A stretch of 64,000 nucleotides of DNA from Fragilariopsis cylindrus CCMP1102 (lineage: Eukaryota > Bacillariophyta > Bacillariophyceae > Bacillariales > Bacillariaceae): NCBI GenBank assembly GCA_900095095.1, contig FMBT01000322.1, positions 248,001 to 312,000 of the forward strand, given 5' to 3'. Both the position numbers and the translations under genes were made by a program. Under the pieces are notes generated by a model. That model was not told where the DNA came from and searched no databases. It was given only the letters and a program-made list of their open reading frames with translations. This document shows, piece after piece, positions 52,676 through 63,287 of this stretch; position 1 is the stretch's first letter, and every line of letters begins with the position of its first letter.

Positions 52676-54177
52676 GCACGACTATTACTATTATTATCTG
52701 AAATTATATAGAGATAATGAAATTCTATTTTGCATTTGAATCGACTCGACTCATTTTGTGAGGTGAATAAAAATAATAAGAACAGCCGACAGCCACAATA
52801 AGAGAGGTGCATTACTTATTGCTTCCACTAGTTGTTATTCTTCCTATTCCATCATATTAGTATTGCCTTAACACCTATTGGAGTAGTAGTAAGCAATTCA
52901 TTCATATTGATAGTAATATGCCTCCTGATGAAGTAGGACCGGATGGCATGATAGTTAATGGACACGAATCGGTCGTTACTTAATTCAATTGCCGTCGTCT
53001 CCGTCTGTTGGAGTATTAGTATCAATAGATACGATTCATATCAGTGAATATGCCTTGCCTTCATCGTTCCACCAATCTTATCAATAAGTACCTCACCTCC
53101 ATGCCACCGGGTGTAGTACTGTATTCTATTGTCTCTCCTGCTCTCACATTGATTTGATATATCATTGACTTCTTATTCTAATTCTCCCATAGAACAATAA
53201 TGACAATCACGACTATTCATTGTAATGATAGTTGTTTATTTGGATTCATTCATTCTGTTGTATTGAGTAGATGATCGATCCGCATCATTAGTATCTATCT
53301 TCGATTTCACATCGAAATAAATCCTATCTTTTTTCGGCATATTTATATCGTGTGTTAATTTTTACCCGATAGCCTCCCTTCCCCTTTTTCTTTGCACGTG
53401 TACGGAGGAAGTATAGTACAGTGTACAGTGCTTCGAAGTACTCTAACAAATCTTATCGTTGATGGTGCTTCAACTGAACACTTAAGCAAAATTTCCATCA
53501 CTTAATGTAGTCCTACAACCTGATAGAAGTCGCATTACCAAAAGCAAGGAATGTACTTGAAAGTTCCCCTCAAAACACAACTGTCATCTCGCGACTATTA
53601 ACAGACAAAATAATTCAATGCACACATACATTGCTGTCAATAGGATTATTGGTGATCATCATAGCAAATCATTAACGAATATATAATAGGAGTCATGACA
53701 ATAGGAGTATGAAAATCACGACCCGATGCCTCCTCAAAAAGACTGCATTGCATCATCGGCATATGATATCGTAATCGTGACAACTACTGTATACAGTATT
53801 GATACAACCGATTTACTTCGAAGATTAATCTTTGAGAATGTTGGTGTTTGCATTCAAATTAAATTGCTTCTACCGTACGCGTATTTAATATAATAGAGAA
53901 GTGGTTATAAAAAAATTATCTTAAACTTTCAAAACGAAGTAATACCCCGTATACACACACTAGCTTGGTACGTATATAACTATAAATAATTAAACAAATA
54001 CCAACACATCACCGACACAGATGTGAACACAAAACAATCAGAAGCGATTACACCCATCCATCGGGTTGTTGTTTTGTTATTTTCATTATTATATTTTGAT
54101 CAATCATAGTCTCCGTTCTCACATTTATCTCAATCTTACCTTCCTCTTTTCACAATCACAAAGAATCATCTAATAAT
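52676..54177. other. Intergenic, no gene seen
   Basis: About 1.5 kb with no convincing frame on either strand and no RNA gene recognised. It holds a perfect 14-base palindrome TACTGTATACAGTA at 53785-53798. Confidence 0.4.
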
Positions 54178-55094
54178 ATGGCATCGAATCAGAATATCAG
54201 TACTAGTACCGGCACGCCTTTTCCCGTTGGCGCTTCTTCAGGTGGAACCACTACCACTGAAGCCATATACCATCCGTTTGGTTTGGTTCTGCGGGTTGGA
54301 AACCTGCACCTGTACCTACATCTACCACTGCTGAAGACAACAACAACAACAACAGCGGCGATGCAGCTGAAGATGATGCTGTTCTTGATGTTGGTGCACA
54401 GGTTATTCGGCCGAATCAGAATATCAGTACGAGTACCGGCACGCCATTTCCCGTTGGCGCTTCTTCAGGTGGAACCACTACCACTGAAGCCATACCATCC
54501 TTCGGTACTGATGGTTGGTGTCCTGCACCTGTACCTACATCTACCACTGCTGAAGACAACAACAACAACAACAACAACGGCGATGAAGAAGCTGCAGCTG
54601 GTGCTGTTCTTGATGTTGGTGCACAGGTTGTTCAACTTGTTGCTGCTGTAGCTGCTGTAGCTGAGACGAACCAGAAAAGACAAGAATTAGGATGGAACAT
54701 GTTTAATTCTGAAATTAAATGTACGGCAACACCAACAGTAGATTGGTCGGGATTTAAAATTGAAATTGAAGTCGGCAAAGATGGGAAGACTCAAGTAGAA
54801 GAACTGTTCCGTCACGAATGCGGGCCGCCGTGTCATCAAGTTGAACAAGAACATGGTCATCGTGAGGATCGGGCTCAGGATTGTGCTTACAATAAAGTAT
54901 ATGAATCGAAACAGGCTCACGGAGTGCAAATTCGGGCACACGCATTGAAAGTACAGGCTCACGAATTGAAAGTACTTGAACGGACTCAGCTTCACGAATT
55001 GAAATTACTTGAAATGAAGTTCGAACACGAATTGAAGCTACAAACATTAGCAACGTCTAATAATGTTCCAACCGTCGGTGAAGGACAAGATTGA
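54178..55094 (+). CDS. Frameshifted protein gene with a 75-residue tandem duplication and HELK coiled coil
   Basis: The start MASNQNISTSTGTPFPVGAS opens a frame that loses protein character after residue 30. The same DNA recurs at 54414 (unit one 54187-54413, 227 bases; unit two from 54414). Unit one has CATATACCATCC where unit two has CATACCATCC, two extra bases at about 54265-54269. Allowing for these, the unit is 225 bases, 75 codons, and the frame stays open to the stop at 55092-55094. The second half has SGFKIEIEVGKDGKTQVEEL, a RHECGPPCHQVEQEHGHRED stretch and a helical tail with repeats AHALKVQ, AHELKVL, LHELKLL and EHELKLQ. Family unknown. It is either a recently broken gene or a base-calling error. 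Confidence 0.5.
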
Positions 55095-55689
55095 TTCCAA
55101 AAAATGTGGAATGAAATGAAAATGAAACGATACGATACGATATGATAATGATTATGATTATGATTATGATTATGAAAATGAAAATGAAAATGAAAATGAA
55201 ATCGAAATAATGGGAGATGAAACTGAAAACTACAGTAGTAGTAATAATATATAAAAAGTATATAGCAATAACACAATAAATAAAGCAATTATAAAACAAA
55301 ATAACAGAATAACACGTTATAATAGAAAAATTAGTATTCAAACAAAGTACTTCAAGTACAATACAAAAAGTAGGATATATATATATATATATATATAGTT
55401 CGATGACCACCAACCACACCACATCCATCTCTTGTTGTACCCTGTACGACGGTATGGTATGCAGTGGTTGGTGGTGCGTACCTGTCGCTACTTCTAGAAT
55501 TAGTTTAGAGAGAGAGAGACAGAGAGAACGAACGAAAAAAAAGAAGTTTATTCTTATTATTAACCCAGATATTTTATATTTGTTATTATGCGATAAACAA
55601 TTATCCTAGTTTCGTTCAGTTTATTTGTTATTATGCTATAAACAATTATTCTAGTTTAGTTCAGTTTAGTTTACAGTTACAGTTTTCAG
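55095..55689. other. Intergenic with GATTAT/GAAAAT and AT microsatellites
   Basis: Hexamer runs ATTATG then AAAATG span about 55140-55203, and an AT run spans about 55376-55397. Two similar TTATTATGCGATAAACAATTA blocks lie at 55584-55605 and 55628-55649. No gene seen. Confidence 0.5.
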
Positions 55690-56844
55690 TTAGTTCGTTC
55701 TTCTATTATTATAGTTTATTGTTTCGATAGTATGAACTGTCTTCTTCGTGATGTTATCATCACAGTCATCATCGTCATCACAATTATCAATATAATCATC
55801 GTTATTATCAATAACATCATTATAATTGAATGATTCTACTACCCTGTGAAAATCGTTCGTGTTATTATTATCATTATTGCTCCCCGATGATGATGATAAT
55901 GCTATTAGATGTTCTGATTCTTGTATGGTTGGTAATCTTGGTCGTATAGGAAGTGGACAACGGTGTTGGCATTGTTGATCATCATCATCATCATTACTAC
56001 TACTTTCAGTAGCATTATTAGTATTATTACTGTGCTGTTGTTGTTGTTGTAAATCTATTTCATACGTACGATAATAAATACGATCATGAACAGTAATCTT
56101 TGTTGTAGTGTTGTTGGTAGTACTACTCGTACTGCTATCATCATCATCATCATCACTACTACTACTACTACCATCGGCAGTAGTAGAGAGAACGTTGCGT
56201 AGATCTATATCATACGCCTTATATACTGACACATCTAAATCAGTAGATGCGACAGCGTATCTACTACTACTACTGCTGCTACTGCAACTTGCCTTGATAA
56301 TTCCCGTAGTACTATCAAAAGCAGTAGCAGCAGCCACTACTGAAGTAGCTGTAGTAGCAGCTGTTGTCGCTTCTACTACGGCTCTCGCTAATAAAGAGGA
56401 TGTTCGTCCTTTTCTTTTTCCACCTACTACTCCTTCTTTATCACCATGATGCTTTTGCTGCCGATGTAAGTGCTGTGGCTGCTGTAGTGGCTTTATTGGT
56501 GGATTCATTATTGTTGACGAAGAAGAACAACATTTTGATTTTGATGATGGTGGTTGTTGTTCTTCTTCTTCTTCTTCTTCTTGCTGTTGTTGTTTGACAT
56601 CTTCTTCTTCTTCGGATGCCATCATAGTAGCAACCACCGAAGAAAGTAATGCCAAACGATTACTATTTTCGTTCTCGTCTGATTTTTCTAATGACACTGT
56701 TCGAACACGTTTCCAGCTATCGTTATTGTGGTTGTTATTATTTTCACGATTGTTGTTGTTGTCGCGATTTTCATTTTCATCACGATTGCGTTTGTTGTTA
56801 TTACCTTGTTGTAGGTGTTGGTGTTGTCTCATCATCATGATCAT
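55690..56844 (-). CDS. Low-complexity Asn/Gln/Ser/Asp-rich protein
   Basis: 384 residues, intronless, starting MIMMMRQHQHLQQGNNNKRN. It contains Asn, Glu, Gln, Ser and Asp tracts throughout. The least repetitive parts are NDSWKRVRTVSLEKS (about 41-55), DKEGVVGGKRKGRTSSLLAR, LDVSVYKAYDIDLRNVLS, DRIYYRTYEIDLQQ and CPLPIRPRLPTIQESEHLIA. The two Y(K/R)-x-Y-(D/E)-IDL motifs lie about 60 residues apart and may be a duplicated linear motif. KRVR and KRKGR patches could be nuclear localisation signals. No fold or family is recognised; it is probably disordered. The frame could owe some length to repeats, but the conserved-looking patches favour a real gene. Confidence 0.5.
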   Translation of the reverse strand: MIMMMRQHQHLQQGNNNKRNRDENENRDNNNNRENNNNHNNDSWKRVRTVSLEKSDENENSNRLALLSSVVATMMASEEEEDVKQQQQEEEEEEEQQPPSSKSKCCSSSSTIMNPPIKPLQQPQHLHRQQKHHGDKEGVVGGKRKGRTSSLLARAVVEATTAATTATSVVAAATAFDSTTGIIKASCSSSSSSSRYAVASTDLDVSVYKAYDIDLRNVLSTTADGSSSSSDDDDDDSSTSSTTNNTTTKITVHDRIYYRTYEIDLQQQQQHSNNTNNATESSSNDDDDDQQCQHRCPLPIRPRLPTIQESEHLIALSSSSGSNNDNNNTNDFHRVVESFNYNDVIDNNDDYIDNCDDDDDCDDNITKKTVHTIETINYNNRRTN

Positions 56845-57950
56845 CGTTACTAGAAGCTTGTGGTGTTTCTTGTGTTTTCGGATGGAATGAAATGGCCTTT
56901 TTGTTTTGTGTTCGCTTGTCTCTTCTCTCGAATCTTCCGGATTTATGATTGTTATGAGTCTGATTCAATTGATTGACAGATTGTTATTGAGGGTGATGAT
57001 TGATTTCTGTTTTCGTTTGCTTCATTCGCCTCTCTGTTTTCAAACCCCGCAATCAATCAACGCAGGAGTGTGCTGAATTTGAAGCTGAATCATTTGATAC
57101 TCTAAGTGTTACACCGAGCACAATGCCGTAGTGAAGAAAGAAAAATGCATTTTCATCAAAGAAGCATGTTTAAATTTTTTTTTGGTGTCACCAATTTTTT
57201 CGCTCGATACTTCCGTGTAAATGTATAAAGAAACACCAAACTTCTCGAATATATGCACCCCAAACTTCAATAAAATAAATGGAAGATGAAGTGTGATCGG
57301 CATTGTGATTGACGTTTGCTTACAGTGCTTTAAGTGCACTTTAAAGTATTTAAACAATTTTAAAAACAAGGGAGTGCAAGACTGCAAAGGTTAGGCACAT
57401 TGTGTTGACACCCCCCACCACGGAGATATTATGATATTTTGCTTCTAGAAGAATGGGATTGAGAGCGATAAACTTTTATAACAATTAGGAGCATGCTAAT
57501 CGCATTTTTTGTATGTCTGCCACACAATAGGAATATGATTGATGCGCGATTCATCCCCTGTCCAATAATCCCAATTAGTAATTAATTAACAATATTATAA
57601 TCCAGCCATCTGCTACGGTTGAAGGATAACTACTTCCTCCGTGCACCGCTAAGTATATGCGCGCTATTGCCTTGGAGTTTTACACTATAAAAGGACGTTG
57701 AACCCGTAAAATCTACCCACAAAATGCGAAATGTACGAAAAAACTAAAAATAAGCGAAGTTTTTAGGAAGATTTTAAGGGTTCAAACCGTTTTTATCGTA
57801 TAATAATTGCAAGCGACAGTACGTAATCATTTAACGGTAAACAGAGAAAGTACTAGTACAGTGGTAGTAAAAAATATTCTAGCTCTTCGTCAATCGTGTA
57901 AAAATATTATTATTTATGGGTCAGGAAATGTAATCGTAAAATGATGTGAA
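56845..57950. other. Intergenic, no gene seen
   Basis: About 1.1 kb upstream of the low-complexity gene, without convincing frames. Short poly-T and CACCCC patches only. Confidence 0.35.
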
Positions 57951-57959
57951 GAATGGCAT

Positions 57960-58320
57960 GGTGATGGCACATTGGTTGACACGGACATATCTTCCTACGA
58001 GAAGATACCACTGTAGATTGCAATGACATTGAAGCAATGATGACTGACATCACATCCTCACAACCGACATTGTCTTACTACGAGAAGATAGAAGAAGAAA
58101 AAAAGCGAAGGTGTGGCACTCATTCATTCACGTGAAGATGTTGCGCATGCCACAAAAATTTGAATATTATATATTATGTTGACACGCCACGGACAATTGT
58201 CTTACTACGAGAAGTAAGAGATAGAAAAACGAAAGGGAAAAATATGATATATAGAATAGGTGGTGTGGCTGGCATCACACTTCCGCACACACACATAAAA
58301 TTTGAAAAATGATGATTGAC
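57960..58320. repeat. Degenerate repeats around TTACTACGAGAAGATA
   Basis: The block (G/C)ACA-TTGTCTTACTACGAGAAG occurs at about 57985, 58070 and 58195, each preceded by a GTTGACAC or CAACCGACA variant and followed by a GATAGAA variant and a TGATGACTGACATCA-like block. Spacing is irregular (about 83 and 127 bases). Related TACGAGAAGA strings recur at 58848 and, weaker, at 58525. No coding sense. Confidence 0.5.
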
Positions 58321-59628
58321 ATCATTGCCATCGATTCTGCCCTCCTGTCCAATGGAATCAATCAATCAATCATCAATCGTGTATTGTATTTAAATACTGC
58401 ACTACCGGTACCAGACACAAAAGATACTTGCTGTACAGTACTGTAACCTGCGGTTGTACCGTATCAAAAAGAATTATCACTTACTACGATCACAAAGGAA
58501 AATTAGCTACGCGTAGTAAGTAATAGCAACTTCGAGAAGATAACACAGCGACACCACGATTAATTTATTATTGTTACGGTATTGAATGGTGGCTGAGCAA
58601 AGCGGATATACTGTAGTCCAATCACTATTAACACGAGTACAATTGTATATATAAGTGTACAGTTCACCTGTTACCGGCAGTTGTTGACATACTAAAAGAG
58701 TGAAAGTCAGGAACATTAAATATATCATAAATCACAAGGTAAAAAGTGAGGAAGTGGTGATGTCCTCAAACTAGTACTATTAATACGACTAGTATGGGGA
58801 AGTGTGATTAAAGTACACCGCCGCAAGGTGGTAAACTAAAGGTAAAGTATTACGAGAAGATTCAGTTGTACAGTAAAAGATGTACGTACATTGTATGTCA
58901 TCTTATAAAAATAGGACCATTTGGCATCACACCATTGTGTACATGATTGCATGATTGATAAAAGTTATTTGTGCACTAGAAGAGCTTTTTCCTTGGTTTT
59001 GCACTGTGGTAGTTTTAAGAAATAAAGTTGCAAACTGGACTGTAGTCGTGTCATCATTTAATAAGTAGATTCGATATCCATTCGATTCTTCAATTCGATC
59101 CATTGATTCATTTTTATTCTAGTTTAGGAGGGGATAATATCGGCTGTATTCGTGTTCTACTGTAAGATTCGATTCATTTGTTTCTATTTGAGGAGAGATC
59201 ATATCGGCAGTAGCTAGCTAGGAGTGTTGGACAAGTAGTAGGAGCTGCTATAGGAAGAGGAGGAGGAAGAAGAGAAGGAGGAGAGATAAGAACTGAAAAT
59301 CTACTCTACAGCAATACCGTATAAATCCTTATATAACTGTAGGACTTGATGCATAATATTGCACAGTACTATCTATCTGCAAGTGAATTCCTCTTCTATC
59401 AACCTTGCTTTTTCGTGCACCAACTGCAGTAACTACAGTATAGGCTGATGTATATAGGATGATGTGTACTATATGAATGAATCAATATAGTTAGGTACTA
59501 TAGGACCTACTGTAATAACTATTTTATTAGTGTTTTTTTTCTTCTTCTTCTTCTATTAATTTTTTAATCAGCCATTTATCGTCCCATTTATTTTTTATAT
59601 AATACAATAATATTATATTTTTAAATCT
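58321..59628. other. Intergenic, 3' flank of the secreted protein gene
   Basis: About 1.3 kb with several TACTGTA/TACAGTA motifs (for example the palindrome TACAGTACTGTA at 58434-58445). No gene or RNA gene is recognised. Confidence 0.35.
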
Positions 59629-60993
59629 TTACATATCCCAATCTAATTCATTGAAGATTTGTTCAATTTGTGCTTCTGCTTCTGCTTTTTCACGTTCACG
59701 TTGTAGTTGTTGTTGTTGATCATCTTCGCTACTACCAGTATTAGCAGTATTAGCAGTATTACTTATTCCATTACTATCATTATCAATAGTATTACTTTCT
59801 AATAGTACAGAATTTTGAAATGGTGGTGGTAATGATGATGATGATGATGATTCACTACTATCTGATTCTTCTGATGGTAGTAGTGTATTATTATCTAATA
59901 ATACTGAATTTTGAAATGGTGGTGGTGGTAATGATGGTGGTGGAACTTCTGTGTTTTCGGCGGCATTATCGTCTTCTAATTCTGTGGGTTCGAATGTAGT
60001 TGAGCCCATTTCGGTGGGTTCGAAGGTAGCGGAGGGCCGGAAGGTAGCAGTGGGTTCGAAAGTAGCCGACGGTTCGAAAGTAGCAGTGGGTTCAAATGTT
60101 CGAGTTGGTTCAAAGGTTCGAGTTGGACCAAAACTAATAGTGGGTAGAAATGTAGTAGGTTCCACGGTTCGAGTTGGTGCAAATGTTCCGGTGGGTACAA
60201 ACGTTGGTTGTATTTCACCTGTGGTGGGTACTTGAGATATGGATGGTGAATTCGATGGTGATACAGTGGGTTCCCACGATGGTGAAGTTGTTGGTGATTG
60301 TGATGGAACTGTGGAGGGTACTAATGACATAGATGGTGTCATAGTTGGTGTCGAAGATACTGTGGTGGGTGTATGTGTGACAGATGGTGCAGCTGTTGTT
60401 GATTTCATATTCTTTCTTGATTTTGATTTCTTTTTTTTGGAACTTTTTTTACTACGCTTTTTTGATTTTTTCGATTTTGGTACTCTTGTCCTTGGTGCTT
60501 TTGTGTATTTCGGCGATGACGGTGATACTGTTTTCTTATTGGATGGTGCAATTGGTGGTGTCTTAAGTCCTTCCTTTTTCCTTTCAAATGGTCGCAGTGA
60601 TCCTCCTCCTCCTGCTTTTGCTTTTGCTGCATCTGAAGTTGTACTTGTGGATGTAGTCGTCGTTGCCGTCCCAGTTGATATCCCAGCCCATTCATTTGTC
60701 CATGCATCTATATCATCAAGATGGTCTAAATCTAAATCATCCCAAGTAATTGCTCGACCTTGTAATCTATTCCTTGCCAATAATTCTCGATTACCGGTAG
60801 TAGTAGTAGTAGTACTACTACTACTAATACGACCTCTGACTCTTCCTCTACCGGTACTACCAGTACCGGTACTACCGATTGCTGCACTAACGCCAATAAT
60901 AGATGAGGACGAAACGACAACAACTACAACAACTACAACAACAAGAACAAGTTGTTGTAACAGTAAACTATTTAATCGACACTTCATCATCAT
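59629..60993 (-). CDS. Secreted Lys/Ser- and Pro/Thr-rich protein, candidate cell-wall component
   Basis: 454 residues. Residues 1-37 form a signal peptide: MMMKCRL, a long Leu/Val core, then GVSA before AIG. The mature part has RGR repeats, an NRELLARNRL stretch holding an R-x-L site, and the acidic TWDDLDLDHLDDIDAWTNEW. Residues about 169-197 form a Lys/Ser cluster (KSKKSKKRSKKSSKKKK). Residues about 218-345 are Pro/Thr/Ser repeats, first PS..PS.TPS types and then TFEPT/ATFEPS repeats. A motif PPPFQNSVLL occurs twice near the end, around Ser/Asp tracts. Diatom silaffins and cingulins combine a signal peptide, R-x-L processing and Lys/Ser clusters, so a silica-associated or extracellular-matrix role is plausible. 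That is inference from composition, not homology. Confidence 0.65.
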   Translation of the reverse strand: MMMKCRLNSLLLQQLVLVVVVVVVVVVSSSSIIGVSAAIGSTGTGSTGRGRVRGRISSSSTTTTTTGNRELLARNRLQGRAITWDDLDLDHLDDIDAWTNEWAGISTGTATTTTSTSTTSDAAKAKAGGGGSLRPFERKKEGLKTPPIAPSNKKTVSPSSPKYTKAPRTRVPKSKKSKKRSKKSSKKKKSKSRKNMKSTTAAPSVTHTPTTVSSTPTMTPSMSLVPSTVPSQSPTTSPSWEPTVSPSNSPSISQVPTTGEIQPTFVPTGTFAPTRTVEPTTFLPTISFGPTRTFEPTRTFEPTATFEPSATFEPTATFRPSATFEPTEMGSTTFEPTELEDDNAAENTEVPPPSLPPPPFQNSVLLDNNTLLPSEESDSSESSSSSSLPPPFQNSVLLESNTIDNDSNGISNTANTANTGSSEDDQQQQLQREREKAEAEAQIEQIFNELDWDM

Positions 60994-62675
60994 AATCTTC
61001 GTTCGTTCCTATCTTTTCTTTTTATTATCGACCTGGATTTTTTTAGCTTGCTTTTGTAGTAAATGAATACAGTAACGTTACTGTAAGGTTTTCGTTTGCT
61101 TCTTTTCTAGAATAAAATGAGAATGGGTTCGTAAAGGTACAGTAACTTACAGTACGGTACACCTCTCGAGCATCTCATTCTTGTGTTACTACTGTAGACT
61201 GAAATGAAGTAACGCACATATTCAAAAAGAGGAGGGAACAACAACGTTATCTGGCTCGCGCATAGAATATTTTTAGCGACAATATCTTCTTCATAGTGCG
61301 CCTCAATCAATGGCGTTGAAACGTTGAAAAAGCCTATGAAATCATTCACACTTATATTTCACGGCGAGATAATGGCGTTGAAAAGCAAGCCATATAATCG
61401 AATCTCGAATCTAGCATTCACACTTTGCTTTGTTAATTAAATAAAAATGTTTCATCGTTTGAGATAATAATTAAACTAAATACAGTAATACTGTACTGTA
61501 AATAAATTATAACTACCTTTTACACGTACGCGAACTCAATACTTCAAGTAGAACGCTCTCAACGCACAAGTGTATCTGTAGTGTAGATTGATTCTAGATC
61601 CATTCGTTAAATATTAATAGGAGTAGTAATACAATAAATAAATAAATAAATAAATAGTCGTGCACCTCAAAATTGTCAATTCAAAAGATAAGAATACCGT
61701 ACTGTATACGTGTGTCCAAAGAATACAATTATAACTTTTTTGTGATTACTGTAATTCGATGGATACGATCCTTTGGAAATAAAGCAAAGCAAATAAAATA
61801 AAATCACTTTAAAATGTTCCCTACTACCTTAATACCGTACGTAGGATCATACTACAGTCGTACCTCAAAAATAATACATAAAAGCAAACAAGCATTTCTT
61901 AGATATATAAATTGATCTGTAGTACAGTAGATTCGATCTTATTTCATGTGTTTCATCGTTTTTTTGGTGATCTTGATCTTGATTTATTTTATTTTATCTT
62001 TTTATAGGCGTTCTCAATTCAGTATAATCAAGAGCGAAAGAGCATCGTTGCTTTGAAAAAGAAACCATTATAGCTTGAACAGCCAATCCAAGAAATTATC
62101 GTCTGATGGTTGTGTTCCTTCTTCTACTTCTTCGACACGAATTGTTATATACGTATATCCGAGCGCGCAAATTTATCAAAGATTTTAAATGACGATTGCT
62201 TCTTCTTCTTCTTCTTCTTCCTTTCTTGAGCTGATGCTTCTTCTTTGCCTTTGCTTTCGAATGAATGACGATATATCATACGTATTTCCAGTCACATCGT
62301 TTGTTTTCTTGTTGTTATACTGCTGCAGTATTGTTGTCGTATCCCTTTCTTCTTCTTCTCCTGCTTCTGTTGTTGTTCTATAATTGCGCACCCAACAACA
62401 ATCCACGTCAACGTAAACAGTTTTTTTAAAATGAATACTGGTGAGTAACAGGATCGACCCACGGGAGCCACGACATTGACAAAACCTGTGGAATCACAAA
62501 ACACAAAGAAGAAGAGAAAGAATCCACGGTGTTATTGTTGATCGGTGTGATGCTATTTGACAGGCTGCACTTTAGTGTATGTATTAACGTGGGTCTTCTT
62601 ATTTTGTTTATTTTATAATTCTATAGAATAATTTATTTGGGATATGCCATTGGGATATACCATGTTCCTGTTGTT
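60994..62675. other. Intergenic, no gene supported
   Basis: Contains the palindrome above, an AAAT run (about 61636-61658), TACTGTA motifs and TTC runs (about 62202-62222). Short frames at 62185-62504 read these repeats. No RNA gene recognised. Confidence 0.4.
61068..61085. promoter_or_regulatory. Perfect 18-base palindrome upstream of the secreted protein gene
   Basis: TACAGTAACGTTACTGTA is its own reverse complement. It lies 75 bases upstream of the start codon at 60993 and contains an ACGT core, which bZIP factors often bind. Regulatory function is inference. Confidence 0.4.
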
Positions 62676-63287
62676 TTAGTTTCCTTGGCAAAAGAACCGT
62701 TTGAGCATTAGTAAACTGATGACTAAATAAATAATACTCCTTGACATCATTTTGCTGTTGAATTTTCCTTCACATTGCTCCGGTAGGACTTTTGTATCTG
62801 TATTTGCCATAATCAAACCCCATATGCAACACAAAATTATCAGGACAAGATCTATTGTCAAGGGAATGGACATTTTTCTTTCGAATGGACTATCGTAAAG
62901 ATTAGATGATACATTAGACTTCTTGATGATGCGAACAATAATGAATAGAAGATGAAATAATCCTTGGACTGTCCAAAAAATGATGACTGAAATCCACCAA
63001 CTTTCCCCAATCTTGATTGGTCCTTCTTTTCCATTGCAAATATGGTTATAACTGATTAAACTATATAAACCAGACCCGAGTCCAACTAAAGATAATATGA
63101 GCCTAAACCAATAATACACAGGTGAATATAGAAAGGCTATTGTTTTCCAGTCTCCTTTATTTCGTCCTTCGTCACTGTCCTTGCTTAGTTCTAGCACTGC
63201 TACTGGCACCACTACGGGTGCCTCAATATCGTATACTGGCCCATTATTGGTAGTATAATTTGTGTCCATTTTAGTTTGAGATGTCAT
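62676..63287 (-). CDS. Small four-helix membrane protein, function unknown
   Basis: 203 residues, intronless, starting MTSQTKMDTNYTTNNG; Met7 is an alternative. Hydrophobic helices lie at about 61-80 (FRLILSLVGLGSGLYSLISY), 98-121, 149-170 and 184-198. The N-terminal 55 residues are soluble. Loop 1 has CNGKEGPIKIGESWW and loop 3 has PEQCEGKFNSK, each with one Cys, so a disulfide between the two lumenal or outer loops is possible. A pentad FERKM precedes TM3. The size and topology resemble small tetraspan proteins, but no family signature is seen. The low repeat content compared with its neighbours supports a real gene. Confidence 0.6.
   Translation of the reverse strand: MTSQTKMDTNYTTNNGPVYDIEAPVVVPVAVLELSKDSDEGRNKGDWKTIAFLYSPVYYWFRLILSLVGLGSGLYSLISYNHICNGKEGPIKIGESWWISVIIFWTVQGLFHLLFIIVRIIKKSNVSSNLYDSPFERKMSIPLTIDLVLIILCCIWGLIMANTDTKVLPEQCEGKFNSKMMSRSIIYLVISLLMLKRFFCQGN

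Noticed and set aside
57690-57800. Possible tRNA because of a GGGTTCAAACC string
   Set aside because: No acceptor stem, anticodon arm or D arm could be paired around it.
60239-61066. 275-residue plus-strand frame rich in Val, Gly, Asp and Phe
   Set aside because: Antisense of the Pro/Thr and Lys/Ser repeats of the secreted protein gene, which has a signal peptide and ordered repeats in the other sense.
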